Shown here: positions 47,901 to 59,165 of the stretch, one piece after another
How the letters are laid out: every line of letters starts with the position of its first letter
How positions within the stretch are numbered: the first letter of the stretch is position 1
Position numbers and translations under genes: made by a program
Source of the DNA: Cardinalis cardinalis
Taxonomy: Eukaryota; Chordata; Aves; Passeriformes; Cardinalidae
Direction: 5' to 3'
DNA length: 64,000 nt
NCBI GenBank assembly: GCA_014549065.1
Contig: JACDOX010000221.1
Location: 813,663 to 877,662 of the forward strand
The notes under the pieces: model-generated
Database searches by the model: none
The model's input: the letters and a program-made list of their open reading frames with translations, nothing else
Told to the model about the DNA's origin: nothing

Positions 47901-49339
47901 TTGACCAAGTTTCCAAGTCTTGTTCCCTGGCTTTTAAAATCCAGTTAAATTGTCTGAAGAGAAAAAAGAAGAGAAAGGGATAGTCTTTTACCCAAGAATC
48001 GAGTCTGAGTTTATCCTGCAGCAAGTGAAGGACATCTTGACGTGGAGAGAGCCCTACAGTGCTGAGACAAGCAGGCTCTGCACCAGTTGCTTTTTCATCT
48101 TCATTCACCCATGGCCGTGGCATTTCAGCTGACAGTGCTTCAGGCCACTCCTCCCCAAAATGACTGGAATTGGCTTTCTGATCTGACAGAGAAAAGGGGC
48201 TCAAAAATGCTTGAGGATGTTCAGGTAAAGGTTTAGATAGCTCAGATTATATTCCTGCAAGGATACTTGCTATACATGCTAACTTGGCCATCATGTCTGT
48301 TTGCCTGCTGTGCCAGAAACTGTGTTAAAAAAATCTGGTTTATGCACACATATGAACAAGTTCCTCCCAGCTCTGGATCCCATGGAAAGCAAGCACCTCA
48401 AAGGCCATTTCCTTAGAGGATTTTGTCTGACCCACCCGTCTTGTCACCACCTTTCCTGTAAGAGTCTCTCTCCTCAGCACAGCTGAAAAATATGCCTTAG
48501 AAATATCTTTGTATCATTTCATTTTTCTGCATCTTCTCAATGCTCACAAGAAATTCAAAAATCACATCCAACACATGAAAGGGAAGTTTCAGATTCCAGG
48601 AAACATGAGAAACACAATTCAAGCATTGCATTTCCTCCTGCACCATGAAAAAGTACAAGGACAGAAGTTTATTTTTCACTGAGAGTGACACAAGCATCTG
48701 ACAACCTGCATTATAATGAACATAATTATTTGAATGTTGTGTTTAACATTGCTCCTTATCTTTCCCAGTACACACAGCAGTGTATGGTAGGGTGAGCAGG
48801 GTAAGTGAATACATCACTCCTTCCCTCCTTCTGCTCCCCTTGTGCTTTAACCGTACACAAGAGTGCGCGATTAAAATGGCTTAATTAATCCTCAGGCTTT
48901 AAAGGATGGCAGCAGCAATGTTCAACTCGTGTACAAATGCATGCAACCACTTCCAAAGGAGATACTGAGGATCTCCTGAAGTGCCTGAAGAAGGAAACTC
49001 TGCTGTTATCTTTGTACCTGCATTCAAAATCAGGGATAAGGAGCAGGGTCCTGCCAGGACTCAAGGACACCACAGACCCTGCTCGTGTTTTGTGCCCAAG
49101 TATCTCCCCCAGGGGACTATCCAGGCATGCATTCATGAAAGAACAGAAATTCACACAGCTTTTCTGCTACATGAGCTACATGTTCTTCCTATTTCCCTCT
49201 GATTCCCCAGACGACTGGCAGCCACCCAGTTACACACCTTAGAGGCCAGGATGAACTTTGCTATTTCCATTCTGTAATAAAGGCCCAACCACCCATTTCA
49301 GATCCTGGACCCACTTTGGATATCCTTACCTTTGTCACC
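44966..49339. other. Unique noncoding DNA, no gene seen
   Basis: No recognisable mobile element. The 45890-46050 part is GC-rich; the rest is mostly AT-rich. Short poly-A runs lie near 47317. Open frames up to 178 codons (45841-46377) contain n and match no domain I know. Confidence 0.5.
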
Positions 49340-49640
49340 TGGTGATTAAGGCTACAACAACATGCTCTCCGTGGGTCAGTTGGAAATTTGAGCTGGAGGA
49401 AAAGGCTGCTGCCTACTCATTAAGTGGTGTGTCACAGGGAAAGCTGATTACAGCCATGCTCCCAAAACTGTGTTGGCTTCTGATTAGTTTTCTGGTAGAA
49501 TTAAGGTTTTGCTTTTGACCTACAAAGCAGTGAATGCTTTGGGCACTAATTACTTAAAAGCTCACTCCTCCCTCCGTGCAGTAACATGACAAGCTGTGGT
49601 TAGTGGGTGTTCTCGAGCTGACAGTCCCTTGGGGGTTGTT
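49340..49640 (+). mobile_element. Relic of a LINE reverse-transcriptase C-terminus (L2/CR1-like)
   Basis: At 49444-49500 the frame reads LITAMLPKLCWLLISFLVE. This is in register with the conserved C-terminal pattern of L2-like LINE ORF2 proteins (a T, a few residues, then L-x-W-L-x-V, an R/L-I/V pair, and F-K). Missing one base at about 49501-49502, the relic continues in a second frame from 49503: KVLLLTYKAVNALGTNYLK, matching the family's (I/V)LLLTYKAL-x-GL-x-P-x-YL block, then HSSLRAVT and a stop. Left of this, LVIKATTTCS near 49340 may echo the family's NAAARL segment. It is broken by a frameshift and inactive. The flanks carry no CR1 3' end of the modern type, so it is old. Confidence 0.55.
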
Positions 49641-50405
49641 TCACTGCAGACTGAACTTAAATAACTCAAGTCCTCTCAACACACAGGAGCCCTTAACTCG
49701 GAGCCCAGACAAGCTCTTTAATTCTTTCATCCAGGGACGTAAGTTAAGCCTTAGAGGCTGCAGGCACTTGGCCGATGTGACAGATCAGCCCGTGAGCAGC
49801 AGGAGGGATGCGCTGGGAGTGGCTCGGCGCTGGCCCCGAACTGCTCGGGCTCCCCAGGGACACGCGAGTGCTCCACCCTTAGCTGGGAGCTCCTGCTGCC
49901 CAAGGAGCATCCCCTGGGCCAAGGAGGGGTTGAAGTGGGAAGGTCCCAGAGCAGGGATGGCCACAGTGTGGTGCTGAGCTGGGGCTGCAACAGGTGACTT
50001 TGGTGAACTCTGTAAAGAGGACATAAAAATGAAAAGTCTTAGCCCAGATGGCACCAGCCTTGACCAGGGGCACCTCTTGCTCTTAAAGGCCCTGAGGTTA
50101 TTGGACCTTCCTGCAAAATCCACCTTCCCTCTTGGGATGGATCAGAGACTTAGATGGCTGGTTATGGTAACTGTGGCTGCTCTGCCCTTTCAGCTCCTGC
50201 TGCCAACCACCCAGATTAACTCTCAGCACAGCTGGGGGAGAAGAGGCCAGCCGGAATTTGTATCAATTTTGCACATTTTGAAAACATAACACAGTTTCAA
50301 GGTAACATTACATAACATACATTTTCAAGTAACATTCTCGCCAGGTCCACCAGGTGTCCATCACCTATCCAGTGGTAACTCAAGCAGCGGTTCCCAAGAT
50401 TGTTG
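49641..50405. other. Unique noncoding DNA
   Basis: No gene seen. It is GC-rich at 49780-49980 with open frames on both strands lacking domains. CCACCAGGTGTCC at 50347 resembles part of a CTCF core, but not well enough to call. Confidence 0.45.
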
Positions 50406-50641
50406 TCACAGAATCCCAAAATGATTTGGGTTGGAAGGACCTTAAACCNCATCCCATTCTACCTCCTGCTATGGGCAGGGACACCTCCCACTGTCCNAGG
50501 CTGCTCCCAGCCCTGTCCAGCCTGGCCTTGGGCACTGCCAGGGATCCAGGGGCAGCCCCAGCTGCTCTGGGCACCCTGTGCCAGGGCCTGCCCACCCCCA
50601 CAGAGAAGGATTTCTTCCCAATATCCAGTCTAGGTCTCAGA
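50406..50641 (-). mobile_element. CR1: CR1 LINE fragment
   Basis: TCACAGAATCCCAAAATGAT and TGGGTTGGAAGGACCTTAAA at left, then GGGCAGGGACACCTCCCACT, GCACTGCCAGGGATCCAGGG, AGCTGCTCTGGGCACCCTGT, GCCCACCCCCACAG and TTCTTCCCAATATCCAGTCT. 5'-truncated, relatively well preserved. Confidence 0.92.
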
Positions 50642-53600
50642 TATAATTCCTAACCCCCAACTGAACATTTGTCAGTCAGTAATAGCTCTCAGATGTTGAC
50701 AATGCAATCCAGTTCACTTCTGAGGTTCAGACAGGATAAAAGAAAGTCAATTTAATCGTGAGAACCTCCTGTATTTGCTTCAAGTCTGATACCAGCTGTT
50801 AAAAACAGGTTTAAACCACACACTTCCTTCAAAGAGAGAAAAATATTTATCTGTCATCAGTTTCTGCACTACAATTACTATACTCAAGGATAATGAACAC
50901 TAAGGATAATCCAATATTTCCAGGTTCCGTGGTACTGTTCCATGGTGTTCCCTCTCTCTCTCTCTAGGTTTTCAGTCCCACATATTCAAGATGGGAAAGC
51001 TCTTTTCTTTGTTCTTCACGCTGTCCTGGGCTCTGCTGGTGCTGTCTTATTAAAATCAGGTTAACACAGACTTATTTCTCAGAGGCCACTTGTTCATTAC
51101 GCAGGTGTCACGTGCTTTGCTAAATTTCACTGCTCCACTTCTGAGAGAATCCAACCCCCCAGACCACAGCAGAACCTAAGAGCACAGATTTACTTTTTAT
51201 TCTGAGCCCCTGCGTCATCAGCTGGTTATTTAAAACTTTGTTCCGAGAGGCCAAGCCCAGGAGGCCAAGACTTTCCACTTAATAGGACTGAACAAACTCC
51301 TCAAGTTGTTCTTAGGTGTCTGCTTCTGCATCATCATTAGCAATAATGATTTATAGTTCAGAAAGGCTCTCTGTCCCACAANGTTCCTATTTTCAATATG
51401 TGACACACATGGAGGGCAATGGAGGCATCCCTGGCACGGGGAGCCACANGAGCTTATGGAGTATTTATCAGTAAGTGCTACAAACTGTAAAACTTGCAAT
51501 ATGGATGGTAAAATACTATTAAAAAGAGNTATAAAAGTAAGTCATTGTAATTTGAGGTTACTAATATTGCAGTTACCCCTGGCTAGAGCTCTTGGCATTG
51601 TTAGGTGTAATACATAGAAGCTTACACAGCCCAGACAGAATTAAACACACACAGCTTATGGACTGCACAGGAGGTTCTCAGGAGAACCAGTTTTGATCAA
51701 AGAGTTCTGACTCTTTCCAGCCCCCAACTTCTTCTTCAGGTGGTAACAGGTGAATAAGNCAAACCTTTCAGCTGGTTTTTGGGCTGAGACTCTGACCCCA
51801 GTGCTGTGCCCCAGGCTCAGCCCTCTCCTGCACAGCCCCACGGAAGGTTTGTCCCTGGCACTGCCTTGCAGGGGTGAAACATTTGTCACCCTGGGCAAAC
51901 AAGTGAAAGAGAAGACTGTGCCCATCTCACCTGGGCTTGGAAAGTTTAAATACTCTGTTAAAAAGTCACAGTAGCTATGGATTTAAAATACAGGGGAAAG
52001 TCTCCTCAGAAAGGAGTTTTTGNCACCACCCCTCTTCAGACCATGCCTCTAGAGAGCAAACCCTTGCCTACATCTCCGAGCAGTGCCTGTAGGCTGTGCA
52101 TTCAATTCCTCACCAAATTCCACCACTATTCCCCTTTCAGCTGAGACTCCACATCACTTAAAATAACTCCACAGAGATTTTCACAGCACCCTGGACCTTA
52201 CTCCAGCTCTCTTAGACAAAACACAGCTAAACAGCACTATAATTACACAAACTCTTAATTAAACTGAAGAATGTAAAGCACCTCCAATGTTTTTATTACC
52301 AGCAGCAGTGCCATTCTATCAGGATGACAGACTTGCATGTATAACTGAGCCCCTAATTAGCAATTGCTTTCCTAGTTAATAACTACGGAAATGCTCTCAG
52401 GAAATATGTTTAAAGTACAGATTGCCACGCTCTGTGTCAGTACCTGCCAGGTGATGGGGCAGCAGTGGCTGGAGAGGGAGGGCAGCAGCTGGGTCAGATC
52501 CTGCTCTTGCCTTGCAGCAATCCCAAATCCTTGCACAAGGCAGGGGTGGGTGCTGGGATTCTCCTCCCATCTCAGAGCTNATGGCCCCTGGGAGCTTGGC
52601 ACCCTCCCAGCCTGCTGATGGGGCAGTGTCCCAGCCTGTTCTCATCCCGTTCCCACTGCTCCCAGGAGCTCTCTGCCCCTCTGGGGCTGCTGCTGCTGCC
52701 CAGCTCACACCCTCCCCACCCCTCAAAGAGGTGCAGCAACCCCTGATGGCACTTCTGCCTGGGCCAAAGGACAGCCACACCATCAGTGTCCATCAGGGGA
52801 AGGGGCTCCTGTTACCCCACAGCAAATCCCCATGGAGCAGCACTTTTCCCATGATCTCTGCCCATTTTCACATGGTTATGTGAAAACCTCGGTTTTCCCT
52901 CAAAGAAGGAAAATTCCTCCAAAGTCCCCTCATAGTTGCAAGAACCACTTTGAAAACACAAAATGAGAACCTGGACACCCAGCAGAGGATGGGTGGGGGC
53001 AGTGGGACCTGGCCTGGCAGTGGGACACCCATGGACTTCCCTGCACATGGACTCTCTTATTCCTGGAAACTCCACTGCTGTGACAGAGTTAACCTGGATT
53101 TCAACCTCAGCAGGAACAAATGCCACTCAGATTCCTCACAGTCACTCATGGCCCATCCCCAAACCCACAAATTCTAATGTGAAACTTTTCCTTTAATGAT
53201 CACTGCATTAACACACATACCACCAGCACAGACCTCTGGGAAGCAAATTCTGTTTCATCTNTGGCCAGATCAGATCTTCCCTGGGGTTTTCCATGCCTGG
53301 AACAGCTAATTTTTCCTGCTCATAAACAACACAGCACCTAGAAACACTCACTCAGAAACATTCAGAAACAATTTCCAACCCCCTGGATCCTGAGTTGGGC
53401 CACTGATGCTTCTCTCTTCTGCATCCCATGGCTGCAGGGTTAATAACAGGGGTTCCTACACAATATCAGTGTTATAATTCAAAATTTGCTCCTTGCAGAA
53501 GATGTTTGGAAGGAAGGAACGGCTGGGGATGGAAGAAGAGGAAATAATTCCTCGCCCCTTCCCATTTTTCCCTGCCTATTAAAATAGTTCACGATAAAAT

Positions 53601-54868
53601 CAAAATTATTACTTTGGTATTCAAGAAATTTTATATTCAGCTTCCACTGGGGGAAATGCTGCTCTTTCCTATTAATCCAGGACTTTAAAATGACAACAAG
53701 TACATTAACGATGNGTCTGTGTAATAAAACCCCCACACTGATCAGGGATGCATATTTATGTGACAAACTTGGGANGCCTCAGTTTTACTGGCAGGATGCC
53801 TGCTCCTTCCCAGCTTGGGATGGGTATTTTAATGTAAAAAGGAGAACATTTCCATGGTGAGAATGACTTTCAAATAACCCAAGAACACAACAAGGCTCTG
53901 GAAAGGANCCTTATTTGTGTTTATTAGGTGGAGAACAAGGCTACTTCTTCAATTAGGGAAATTCTGTGTGAAATGGAGGTTTATTCACCCTTTTATATTG
54001 TCATTTAATAATCTCATAAGTGAAGAATTATGAAACAGAGGTAATATTGAACTGATTTTCATATTTCCAGTCATGCAGTTTTTCTGCTTTGCTAACTTTC
54101 AGACACTCAGCTCATATTCTACCCACATCTTTAAAGGTCATTGCTCCCATTGGACTTTGAGGGGGTGGTTGGTAGATAGAGATGCAACTGCAAAAAGGCT
54201 CATGGCTGCTTAAGTTCNTTCCTTCATCAGTGTTTCCTCTCCTTAAAAAGTGGGAAAGCTGCTGTGTCTCTGTANGAAAGGTTCTGAAAGGATTCTGGAG
54301 GCATACAGAGTCTTCAACAAAAGTTTCAAAGCAGCTTCATCATTTGCAGTGAATACAAGTTTTTGACTGCTACGTAGGAAGAAGCTTGAATAAGCTCAGA
54401 TCTCTGAATTGAAGGTTTCTCTAAAGAAAAAGCTCTAGAAATGCCTGCATTTAGATGGGGGGAAGCGAGTGTGAATCAAGAACAAAGGCCCAGGATCCAG
54501 TGAGAGGGAATAACCTTTCAGATCAAGCTGGTTTCCCCACCTGAGAGAGTTCCAGCCTGCGCCTTCCCATTTGATGCAAATGTCTGTCAGAATGGCACTA
54601 TTGGATAATAGATAAAAGATTATCTGTGACATTATGAAAAATGAAAGCTTCAAAATGGCTACAAGTTCCATGAAAAAAAAAAAATCAGATAGCCTTTCTG
54701 AAAGGCAACAATAGCCCCTCTGGTTTATTTAGCATCTCCAGCTGGGCACTGGTGCTCAAACACCTTCCCCAGCTCATCCCTGTGCAGCAGCTGCCCCGCT
54801 GCTCCTCCAGGGAACAACCCCAGTTCTGCTTCTGATGGAGCAGGAGAGGCTGGGGGAGGCTCCAGGAT
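50642..54868. other. Unique noncoding DNA, no gene seen
   Basis: No recognised mobile element. A (CT)7 run lies at 50952-50965 and a poly-A run near 54676. The 52440-52810 part is GC-rich with open frames on both strands and no domains. The 53560-54170 part is AT-rich. Confidence 0.5.
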
Positions 54869-55217
54869 GACCTGAGAGCCCCTTGCAGGGCCTGAAGGGG
54901 CTCCAGGAGAGCTGGAGAGGGACTGGGGACAAGGGATGGAGGGACAGGACNCAGGGAATGGCTCCCACTGCCAGAGGGCAGGGNTGGATGGGATGTTGGN
55001 AATTGGGAATTGTTCCCTGGCAGGGTGGGCAGGCCCTGGCACAGGGTGCCCAGAGCAGCTGGGGCTGCCCCTGGATCCCTGGCAGTGCCCAAGGCCAGGC
55101 TGGACACTGGGGCTGGGAGCATCTGGGACAGTGGAGGTGTCCCTGCTATGGCAGAGGGTTGGAACAAGATGGTCTTTAAGGTCCCTTCCAGTCCAAACCA
55201 TTCTGTAATTCTGATTC
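54869..55217 (+). mobile_element. CR1: CR1 LINE fragment, most complete young-type 3' region
   Basis: Starts near TGACCTGAGAGCCCCTTGCA. It runs through GGGGCTCCAGGAGAGCTGGA, GAGGGACAGGAC, GGAATGGCTCCCACTGCCAG, GGTGGGCAGGCCCTGGCACA, GTGCCCAGAGCAGCTGGGGC and GGATCCCTGGCAGTGCCCAA to AAGGTCCCTTCCAGTCCAAA and a TTCTGTAATTCTGATTCC tail. It supplies the sequence missing from the gap in the 6366-6903 copy. No open frame of functional length. Confidence 0.93.
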
Positions 55218-56949
55218 CTTTCCCTCAACTAGAAATGGGGACAAATTCAGCTGAAGTATCTCCACATGCAGCACCCTTGATTTCACAGAGAATTACCCAT
55301 TCAAGGCAGGGATTTCCAGCGCTGGCAAGAATCAGATTCCATACCACCCTTCCCTGGCCTGCCCAACCATTGCTGTTTCACCTAGCAGAGAAGCCCAGGT
55401 GGTGACACCTTTCCTTCACAGATTTCTGCCGCTCACCTCCCAGCGAGGGGAAGCTGCAGGTTCCTGTAGCAGTGCTGTCAAAGCCCCAGCAGCTGCTCAG
55501 CTGGAGGGGCTCATGGCAGGGAACCCAGCCTGCCCCAGCTGCAGCCAGGATTCCCACCACGTACAGCAGGGAGACTCAGCACATCTGTGCAAGTGTTTGT
55601 CTCGTTCAGCTGGTGTGAATTGGCACCATTCCACTGACATCAGCGAAGTCACACTGAGTTATATAAACTGATGATCTCAGCCCTGTAATTACACACCATT
55701 TCCTATCTACAAATACTGTCCTGTACAGCACCATCCCAGTTAGCCTGGACATTCCTCCTGCATGCTGGGAGAGCCCAGTCTTACTGGTACAACCTAATGG
55801 ATTTACAATTTTACATTCACAGCAGTACAGCACCTCCCATTAAACACAAAGCTCAGCTTAACTACGCTGAATTCACAGCTATTGTTCTCATTACTTGAAA
55901 GCACAGTGCAGGTCAAGCAGTACAGATGCTGCTCCACACCTACATTTCTCATTGCTCACTCATTCTACGAGGTACTGCACAACTGACATTTGGGTACTGG
56001 TGTTGAAAAAGCTGTGAAATGATATTGAAAAAGTGGAAAACAAGGCCTGACAGCACTGGGATGGTGCAGTGATGGGGGACAGACAGCTACTGACAGCAAT
56101 AATCCTTCCACCCTGTGCAGCCTGGAATGATTATCCCCGTGTTCTGGCAGGAGGAGATTGCTCATGAGCACCTGTAGTGACAAAGCCAGCATGTGCCAGG
56201 ACACACCTGTGTGTCTTCTGCACAGTGCCATGAGTGAGAGAGACCTCAGCCTNCACCACCAGTTGCTGCAGAGTCCCTGCTCTCTCACTGGAGCANGTTC
56301 CAGGACCGTTTCTGTCCATCCCTGAGGAGCAGCTCCATCCCCTGGAGCCGCAGCAGCTGAGGACACCCAGCACAGGGTGAGACAGGCCCTGTGGAAGGGT
56401 CCTGCTGCTCAGTGGGGTTGGTTTCTCTGCAGAGCAGCCGGGGAGACCCAGCGGAGTGTGCAGAGAGGCTGGGATCCAGCAGCACTGCCCACATGGCACT
56501 TAATTCAGGCAGATAGAACCAGTCCACTGTTAAATTAACAACTGTGAACAGTGCAGGGAATTGGGCTGAGGCTGGAGTTGTTGAAGTTTGATTTGGGCTC
56601 TCTCATTTTGCTGGGCAGGGCAGCGTTCCAGCGCTCCAAGGTGAAAATGCGTTTGTTCTCTTCAGTAACTCTGCATAAGCACAATAACTTTTTAAATTGA
56701 AACCCGTATCACACAATTCCCAGGGAAATGACAATATAGGAGACCTCCAGCTAAAGCCCCTCAGTGTCCAGAAAATGAGCTCTCTATACAGTGAAGGGAG
56801 GAATTGTGCTTCCCTGGCCAATGTCTGCAGGGCAGAATTGGAATGAAAAGTTCCCTGTCCCAGGCCACAGAGCTACCCAGAAATTGCTGGCTCACAATCC
56901 ATCCAGGGTTTAATTAATACATCCTCAGAAAGCCACAGTACTCTGGCTG
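55218..56949. other. Unique noncoding DNA
   Basis: No gene or repeat recognised. Minus-strand frames of 120-133 codons (55965-56499) lack domains. Confidence 0.5.
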
Positions 56950-57670
56950 TTGTTAGAGATGCTGATTTTTCACTGTGGTTGAAGCTTCATTTATGATTTC
57001 AGTAAAAGCTCCAATTTTTTCTTCTCTTTCTAGTTAAAAAATGAGCCTCTAGCTACAAATTGGACGATTACAGACAGTATTGTAGAGCAGCAGTAAAAAA
57101 GTGTTAATGAGCTGCAGGATATCAGAAGCAAAAAAGAAAGTATTTCCCCCGCAGGCCAAACAAAATTAATTTTAAAAATTAATGTAAACCACTAATGCAG
57201 CAAGTGCTTCCATTAAATTATGGGGCTCTGACATGTACAATGCAATATTTTTGCCATTGAATTTGTTATCTAAAAGGTGTTCATTGTTTATTATGGTGTG
57301 AAAAGCTGTTTTGCTCCAGATAGGCTGGTTCATTAAGGAACTGGATCCTTGCCATAGCCCTATTTCTTAGCAATGAAGCGATGCCCTGTAGCAAAAAAAT
57401 ACAGAGAGCTGCTCCCTGTTTAATATCAGAAATGTAAATCAAAAGACTCCAGTATGCTTTCTAAATGGCTTTTGGTCTTTACAGAGATTAAATTCACCCC
57501 AAATATTTCACATTGCTGGCTGGTCAGAACGGCTTCTCCAAATTCCAGTCCTGCTAAATGATTATCATAATAACAATCCCTGTCAATGAGGGGTTTGTGA
57601 TGCTCATGCTATTAAAACACTTTTAATTCTGCTGCTTCATTCATCAAACTGTAACAGGTTTGATTTTGAG
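56950..57670. other. Strong candidate conserved noncoding block
   Basis: About 700 bp, AT-rich, non-repetitive and without open frames. Contains TTTTCTTCTCTTTCTAG (acceptor-like, ending 57034), AAAATTAATTTTAAAAATTA (57164), TGCAATATTTTTGCCATTGA (57240), AATGATTATCATAATAACAA and AAACACTTTTAATTCTGCTG. Very low CpG. This resembles long conserved enhancers; conservation is inferred. Confidence 0.4.
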
Positions 57671-58433
57671 AAGGGAAAGAAAACCATGTTTTAACTGCCT
57701 AAGGAGAAAATAATGTTCTGATAAGAACCCAGATACGTACAATTACACAAAAGCTAGTGGCTTTGAATATTTCAGGGCTGAAAATTGCTCAGAACTGGAT
57801 TTTGACGTTCCTGTGTGTGCTGAATCTTTTCCAGCAAAGACTCTCAGTGGGGTCAACAGTGAGAACTGGGGTTGGACCCATGGGCATGGGACCTCCTGGG
57901 GGAGCTGGAGCAGGTACGGCCTGAGGGAACAGGGCTGGGCAGCAAGAACAGGGAGACAAGAGCTGCTTTTGTTTTTGGATGTGGATAGGAAACATCAGAG
58001 CTCTTGCGTCTAAATAACAGTGGGGAGAGGGAAAACAAAATCTAACCAATAGCCCTCTGTTGGCATATAAAAAATTACTCTATTTAGCAAAATTAGATAC
58101 TTTGTTGGCCTTCATTTATGAGCCAAAACACCCTGAGGGGGACTACTTACCNACTTTAATTAGTAATAAAAAGCTTACAAGTGCCAGGGGAGCCAGAACT
58201 GGAGTCCATGGGCCAAATCTGTGCTCAAATTACATCAGTTTGAATTTGGGATCTTCTGAAGTTCAAAGAAGTTGCTTTGTACTTTCCGTGGGACAGCTTG
58301 GTGGCCTCAAGTCACACCAAAGGTGGGAGAGCTGTGCTGGGACCAACACACTGGGAAACTGGCATTGACTGGGTTAAAAGGTTGTGTCTGGAGATTTTTA
58401 TGTTCTTGAGGCAAGAGCTGCTGAGGATGAGTG
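57671..58433. other. Unique noncoding DNA
   Basis: No gene or repeat recognised. A 102-codon open frame (58060-58368) has no domain I know. Confidence 0.45.
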
Positions 58434-59165
58434 ACTGCATGGGGTTTGCAGTGCAAGNTTTGGGCTGCAGGGNTGGCTTTGTGGGGAGCTGCTGGGAGCT
58501 TCCTCCATGTCCAGGGGAGCCAACAGCAGCCAGCGGCTCCCAGGGAGATCCAGGGGGAGCAGAGATCCCCCTGCAGGGCCAGGAGGAGCCCAGGGCAGAG
58601 CAGGGGGGGCTGAGGAGGCTCTGAGCCCATGGGAGCCCCTGCTGGAGCAGGGTCCTGCCAGGGCCTGGGGATCCTGGAGAGAGGAGCCCACCTGGAACAG
58701 GTTTGCTGCAAGGACCCCATGGGAGGGACCTCACTGGGGCAGCTNNNNNNNNNNNNNNNNNNNNNNNNNNNNNNNNNNNNNNNNNNNNNNNNNNNNNNNN
58801 NNNNNNNNNNNNNNNNNNNNNNNNNNNNNNNNNNNNNNNNNNNNNNNNNNNNNNNNNNNNNNNNNNNNNNNNNNNNNNNNNNNNNNNNNNNNNNNNNNNN
58901 NNNNNNNNNNNNNNNNNNNNNNNNNNNNNNNNNNNNNNNNNNNNNNNNNNNNNNNNNNNNNNNNNNNNNNNNNNNNNNNNNNNNNNNNNNNNNNNNNNNN
59001 GGGAGGGACCCCAGGCTGGGCAGGGGCAGAGGGTGAGGAGTCCAAAGCCTCTGGAGGAAGGAGCAGCAGGGACAATGTGTGATGGACTGACCACAGCCCC
59101 ATTCCCATCCCCCTGAAGTATTGAGGGAGAGGATGGAGAGAAAATCCAGAGCAAGTGAATCTTGC
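58434..59165 (+). mobile_element. LTR-like fragment, probable avian ERVL LTR, with an assembly gap
   Basis: GC-rich repeat with GGCTTTGTGGGGAGCTGCTG (58474), CTCCATGTCCAGGGGAGCC, GAGATCCCCCTGCAGGGCCA, GAGCCCATGGGAGCCCCTGC and GGGAGGGACCCCAGGCTGGG (59001). After the gap come AGCAGCAGGGACAATGTGTG, ATGGACTGACCACAGCCCCA and GAGGATGGAGAGAAAATCC. I recognise this order from abundant avian ERVL-type LTRs, from memory only. The expected AT-rich polyadenylation part and CA end are missing to the right, so it is truncated. No viral coding sequence is present. Orientation assumes the known LTR order. Confidence 0.55.
58745..59000. other. Assembly gap (256 n)
   Basis: A run of 256 n inside the LTR-like repeat. 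Like the gap at 6479, it lies in a multicopy GC-rich element, the typical place for short-read assembly to fail. Open frames read across it are meaningless. Confidence 0.97.

Noticed and set aside
50345..50362. CTCF-like site (CCACCAGGTGTCC)
   Set aside because: It deviates from the CTCF core at the final GGC positions, and a single weak match in 64 kb is expected by chance.
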